This document shows positions 59,270-64,000 of a stretch of 64,000 nucleotides of DNA, piece by piece. Position 1 is the first letter of the stretch. Each line of letters starts with the position of its first letter. The position numbers were made by a program, and so were the translations under genes. Under the pieces are notes generated by a model. That model did no database searches, was not told the DNA's origin, and saw only the letters and a program-made list of their open reading frames with translations. Source of the stretch: Sanguinoderma infundibulare (Eukaryota; Basidiomycota; Agaricomycetes; Polyporales; Polyporaceae); assembly GCA_032821775.1 (NCBI GenBank), contig JAVLRN010000001.1:1302001-1366000 (forward strand). Reading direction: 5' to 3'.

Positions 59270-60860
59270 ATGCTCTCTCTTGCGCGAAATACCTTCAGGA
59301 GGGCCATGGCCACTGTGGCTGGTACCGGTTCCAGCATCACCTTCACCGCTGAGGGAGCGGTGTCGATCTCGTACAAGACCCTGGTGTCTTCACCGCTCTC
59401 GCTCGCGCCCTCCATCGGTAGGTGGTTCGTGATATCTAACGCCACCTTTGCTGCTAACAGACGCATAGAGAAGGCGTTTGGTTCGCACCCTGATAGCTTA
59501 GGTATCATCATTGTCCGCGACCTGCCTTCCACGTACACTCCCGCGCGGGAGAGACTTCTCCGACTTGCGTACCGCTTTGCAAACCTGGACTCGAGCCTCA
59601 GGGAACGCTATGCGAACCCCGAGAGCAGATACAGGTGAGACTGGCTGGGCTGGCCAATCGGACGCGACACAGTGCTAACTTGCCTCTGGGCCAGTTTTGG
59701 GTGGTCTCATGGCAAGGTGGGTTCAAAGCACATGAATACAGCGCAATCCTGACGCCTATCGGCAATTGTAGGAGATCATGAATGGCAAACCGGGTGATGA
59801 TGCCCTCTACAAGTTCAAGCTTGATAGAATATTTTGCTGATCCTTTCCATTGCGGCAGATACCATGAAAGGCTCCTACTACGCCAACCCGGTGCTGGACG
59901 AGCCCAATGTATCTGCAGCGTTGCGTGAAGCGTACCCCGAATACTACGGCAGGAACATCTGTGAATCGAACAATGGTTATTTTTATCGTACACGTTCTTA
60001 CTCCGAGGTTAGGGCCGACGGATACCACGGAAGTCGAGGAGTTCGAGCAAGCATTCAAAGACCTCGGAAGGTGGGGGCTGGTACAGGTCACCTACCTGGA
60101 TGGCCATCGCTCACATGATGGCCAAACAGCTTCGTCTTCAAAGTCGGGTGCCAGCTCGCCGTCGCATGCCAGCCGTTCGGTGATTCTCGAGGCACAGGTC
60201 CGGTTTTCAAGACGAATTTGCTGACGGGCTCACCTCCCTAGCCTCCTCTTACCTCTCGGACTCCTCTCTCTCCTTGTCAGACTTGATCAGCTCTTCCCAG
60301 ACGGTCAAGGCACGCTTGCTGCACTACTTCCCGCCATCCCCCGAGAACCCGCTGCCGGCCGAGGACGAAGCGATCGACAGCTGGTGCGGCTTCCACCTCG
60401 ACCATTCCCTTCTTACTGGCTTGTGCTCCGTCAGTATTTCCGTTTCCGCCTTGATCGATTGATGCCACGGAGGGAGCTAAATACTCTACGCTAGGCCATG
60501 TACCTGCACAAGCAGCCCACCGGAGAGCCCACCGTCGTCCAGTCCCCGTCGCCCGCATCCGGGCTCTACATCCGCACGCGTGGTGGCGCCCTCACGAAGG
60601 TATCCATCCCCGCAGACTCCCTTGCCTTCCAGACCGGAGAGGCTCTCGAGTTCGCAACTGCCGGCAAGCTCCGCGCAACGCCCCATTGCGTGCGGGTCGG
60701 TGCCGCTCCCGATGCAGAGAAGATATCTCGCGAGACGTTCGCGCTCTTCATGCAGCCGAACGTCGACCGACAGCTCTCTGCGACCGAGAATTTCGGGCAA
60801 TTCAGCAAGCGGATCTTCGACGAGCACTACAAGGACGAGGCCGCGGAGGCAGCTATGTGA
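59270..60860 (+). CDS. clavaminate-synthase-like 2OG-Fe(II) oxygenase
   Basis: These fungal proteins share the isopenicillin-N-synthase/clavaminate-synthase fold; their natural substrates are unknown. Exon 1 from ATG 59270 starts MLSLARNTFRRAMATVA, which looks like a mitochondrial presequence (basic, Ser/Ala/Leu, no acidic residues). Two tiny exons of about 22 nt encode FGWSHGK and EIMNGKP. Then come GSYYANPVLDEPNVSAALRE, NIW-PTDTTEVEEFEQAFK (across an intron), VGCQLAVACQPF, ADEAIDSWCGFHLDHSLLTG (His-x-Asp iron ligands), ASGLYIRTRGGALTKV, FQTGEALEFATAGKL and RATPHCVRV (distal His). It ends at 60860. The iron ligands appear intact (H-L-D and late H). At least seven introns are needed. Annotation as an IPNS-like oxidoreductase would be equivalent. 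Confidence 0.82.
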
Positions 60861-61089
60861 ATGGAAGGTGCATATAACGGGGAGCAGTATACTATACAGT
60901 ACGATGGCTGACTATACAATCGAGTTGTGGCGAGGGGCATCTAGGAACATGTGGGGGTAAACTGCGCTGGCGCAAGGTGTAACAGACCAGACATTATAAG
61001 GTTACGCCTTGTAAACCGTTGAGAGTTAGATATGCATAACAGTCCCAAGAATCCTTCTAGTAGGTGGCATGAAAATATTCGTGAAGTCA

Positions 61090-64000
61090 TTATGGCGATA
61101 AAGGATCGTTCGGTCCGTCGTCCGAGTCCGAAATGACGCTCCAGTCGCTGACGGCGCCAGATGCGGACATGCTGGGACTGGGGTGCTCTGGAGGCGTGGA
61201 TGAGGCCGGATAGTCGCGGATGGTCGCATCCTCGGCGTCGAGATATTCCTCCTCGTTCCGTTGCGCGACGCCCTTGATCAGGGAACGAGCATACTCTAGG
61301 TCACGATATATGGCTTCTATAGCAGTCGCAACACCGCTCTCCTGCGACGACAATTAGACAACTGGAGTTGAGTCTGAAAATGGGACGTACAGCTCGGATT
61401 TGCTCGCCAACCAGCCTCGCACGGTCGATGAGCTTCTGGTTGGTTGTGGCTTCACGAAAAGCCTGCGACAGGCTCTCGACGGTCAACTTGCGCACGGCTG
61501 CCCCAATGCCCAGGGCTTCAACTCGATCGGCCCAGAAGAACTGATCGCCGAAGAAAGGTTTGATGATCGTAGGAATGCCGGCTATATGGAGATGAGAGAC
61601 GTAGCTGCCAACAGCGAAGATGTATACGTACCTCGCAAACTAGCTCCCGTGGTCCCTGCCCCACCATGATGACAGGCAGCATCGATCTGCTTGAAGAGCC
61701 AGTCATGGGGGACGGAAGATATGGGATAGATCTGCTTCGGCAGAGGCTCCTCCGGTTCGGTCTGCGCTGGCGCGTTCTTCACCAGCCGATCAGACCAGCC
61801 CTTGGACAGGATGGCGTGCACGCCACTCTGAACAATCGCGTCGATGACACAGCGTGTCATAACCTTGGGGTCAGGAACGACGATGCTTCCAAAGCCAATG
61901 TACACGATCTTCTTCTTGGCCTTGCGCGCTTCATCTATAAAGTCGAGCAGATCTTGTGGGGGTTCCCACTTCTTGGAGCTCACATCGGCGGCATCGAGGA
62001 ACCAGTAACCTGGACAAATGATCAGTTTCCGTCCCGGAATCGTGGTAGTACTAACTCACCGGTAATGCGAATCCATTCGGGCCAGTCCAGTGGTGTAGGC
62101 ACAACGATGGGGCTGAAGTTGTAAAGGAATGGTATCTTATGGGGTTCCATCTTGTCCAAACTCGTGCTTGCGAGACCGAGCGTATTCCTCCGCCAGCGGT
62201 TGATCTGTCCCGCGGTTCCACGCCAGAAGACCTGATCAAACAGTACATATGTCTGTTGCAGCATCGTCGTCAGCGCCGAAATTATAAACGATTTAGAAGA
62301 TCAACTAACCATGTAGTTGTAGTTGCCTCCCATCTGGTAACGTTCGTTAGTTGCCCCATACATGATCGCATTACTGTCAAACGAACCTTGTTCTCCGGAA
62401 CAGCGAAAGCATGAGGATACGCTCTGCAACGGACTGAGTACGATCATCAGGAGAGTTACGACATACACGCACCTTGTGCGAGACCATGTCATTGTAAATG
62501 CTCGGAAGTAGGGGATCTTCAACGCCTCCGCGATATGATAACCGCCCATGGCGCTGGGGCTTTCTATGAGGACATCTGTCCCTTGGCATGCCTCCCAGGA
62601 CGTCTTCAGGAGGTCGTCTATCCACCCGCGGAACTATTCAAAGCATTCTTTATATATGTCCGCATGAGACAAGAAAGCGGGCACAGCTCACCTTCTGAAC
62701 ACCCTCCTTCAAGAAGGCCACTGTGAAGGTCCCGTTATCGACGCATATACGCATGAGCTCCGCAGGATCACCGCCGACGTAGCCGAACTCGATCCCATGC
62801 TGCAACTGTCTCAGACGTGACTCCACCCACGAAAACACGCAGTACTCACCGACTCCACCCACTCCTTGAACTCGCCGTGGGTTGCGATACGCACACGGTG
62901 GCCATCGGCCATGAGCCCCTTGGCAAGCGCAATATACGGCTGGACGTCACCGCGCGAACCGATGGTGAGGAACGTAAAGTGGAGAGACTTTTCCGGCTTG
63001 AAGGAAAGGAACGTCGATGACTGCGACGTGAACATGTACGCTGGCGCCGAATCCGACGAGCTCGCGCGGGACTCGATCATGTTTAGCGGGTTCCGAGGGC
63101 CAAACTCCTCGAGGATCAGAGCATCGTGCCGGCCATCCGAGAGTGCGCGAGAGTCGCCAGAGGTGGTCCGTTGCCTGACATCGTCCATCTGGCGCTGAAG
63201 AACGCTGATGAACGCGTCGCGCCCCTCCTCGTCGACGAATTCGAAGAAGAGTTCCTCGTGGCCTTTGACGATGACAACCAAACCATGATGTCCAAAGCGG
63301 AAGGACTTCTGTTTCTCTGTCGCGAGAACGTCCCTGAGAGGCAGGATCATCTGTGGTAGGCATGTCAGGGGACGAGCACGACATGTTCATGCGCGGCAAA
63401 TCACATACCCTCGTCCTCGAATTAAGTGGACCACTTGACTTGAAGCAGAAATAGTTGTTCGAAACATAGAGGCGGCCATACACCGGCAACAACCGGAACA
63501 GGTACCCAGGAAAGACTGCAGACCAGTGAGACAACATCCTCAACACATGAACTGATCACTTACTGCCAAGCAGGTTCTCCTTGTCATCGAACGCAAACGC
63601 CTGTCGGAACTTCTCGATCGTCTCATTGTCAACTGTGGTCTCCGGTGTCTCCAAGATGCTGAAGAAGCCAAAGTCGCCGCTGACCGACGCACTAGTCGGT
63701 CTGCTTCCCGAAGACGCGCGCGAAGACACGACCTCCGTCACCGTCGTGAGGGCACACGATGAGGGAGGCGGAGGAACGGTCGCTGCATGCTCTGGAGCGG
63801 GCTTCTCCGGGATATTTGTGCCGGCTGTGCTGACCGCTGACGTTCCAAACAAACTCCGAGAAGGCGCACGAAGCCAAGCGGGTATCGAGGGCATCGAGGG
63901 AATACCCACCGACCATCCGCCTGCACTCGTACTTGATGACACCGACGGCTCCTTTATCAGCCCCGAGGCTACGCTCCCACGGACATCTGCGACCGACGCG
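61090..64000 (-). CDS. ATG26: UDP-glucose:sterol glucosyltransferase (Ugt51/Atg26), N-terminus beyond window
   Basis: This enzyme glucosylates ergosterol and, in some fungi, serves pexophagy. The frame is open to base 64000, so the start lies outside. In order of translation: a Ser/Pro-rich linker; a GRAM segment [20 protein letters not shown] + NSR + [15 protein letters not shown] (intron near 63345-63415); the second PH-like part [20 protein letters not shown]; then the glucosyltransferase N-domain [20 protein letters not shown] with [33 protein letters not shown] and FTMTWSRT. The C-domain has [37 protein letters not shown] and [20 protein letters not shown]. An acidic/Ser tail ends at 61090. 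The donor-binding [13 protein letters not shown] is complete. Around eight introns are needed. Confidence 0.93.

Overview
The window reads as nuclear DNA of a filamentous basidiomycete, most likely an Agaricomycete. The evidence is dense genes split by many short introns (mostly about 47-75 bp, GT...AG, with CTGAC/CTAAC-like branch sites), GC-rich coding sequence, two DUF6593-type genes, a HET-domain gene, and fungal-specific proteins such as Ugo1, Ssk2-type MAPKKK and Ugt51/Atg26. All gene models come from reading frames, splice-site consensus and remembered protein families. No alignment or RNA evidence was available.

Layout. 1-5483: 3' end of a HAD-like gene, a RINT1/TIP20 ER-tethering gene and a UGO1-like mitochondrial fusion gene, all on +. 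6222-10977: a head-to-head pair, a minus-strand gene that appears to join three Myb repeats to split C2H2 fingers, and PRP17/CDC40 on +. 10978-14490: 3.5 kb with no gene I can resolve. 14491-14905: a small secreted protein with two Kex2-flanked CPDG repeats. 15688-19375: MCM3, with two ACGCGT boxes in its promoter and one oversized intron. 19611-23424: a HET-domain gene and a proline/alanine-rich tail-anchored protein, both on -. 23759-25855: a tandem duplication carrying two DUF6593-like genes. 26183-30624: a peroxisomal ABCD half-transporter and a UPS2/SLMO-like lipid-transfer gene. 31528-39321: the very large TFIIIC subunit TFC3. 40603-43325: a seven-TM protein with a serine-rich loop. 44073-51035: a divergent pair, the HOG-pathway MAPKKK SSK2 (-) and the GTPase DRG2/RBG2 (+). 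51655-60860: a PhnP/777.06c-type metallo-beta-lactamase, a UPS1/PRELI gene, the Golgi RAB GEF subunit RIC1 and a clavaminate-synthase-like oxygenase, all on +. 61090-64000: sterol glucosyltransferase UGT51/ATG26 on -, cut by the window edge.

Themes. Housekeeping genes dominate: replication, splicing, Pol III transcription, vesicle traffic, and mitochondrial and peroxisomal lipid handling. Three products act at or near mitochondrial membranes (Ugo1-like and two PRELI-family proteins). TIP20/RINT1 and RIC1 both act in Golgi-related traffic. There is no evidence of a secondary-metabolite cluster, intact transposon, tRNA or rRNA.

The strongest unusual signal is the exon structure of the DRG2 gene. 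Eighteen exons give a full-length 366-residue GTPase only if a 6-nt exon and an exon of one single nucleotide are included. Also notable are the Myb-C2H2 fusion and the small Kex2-repeat secreted peptide.
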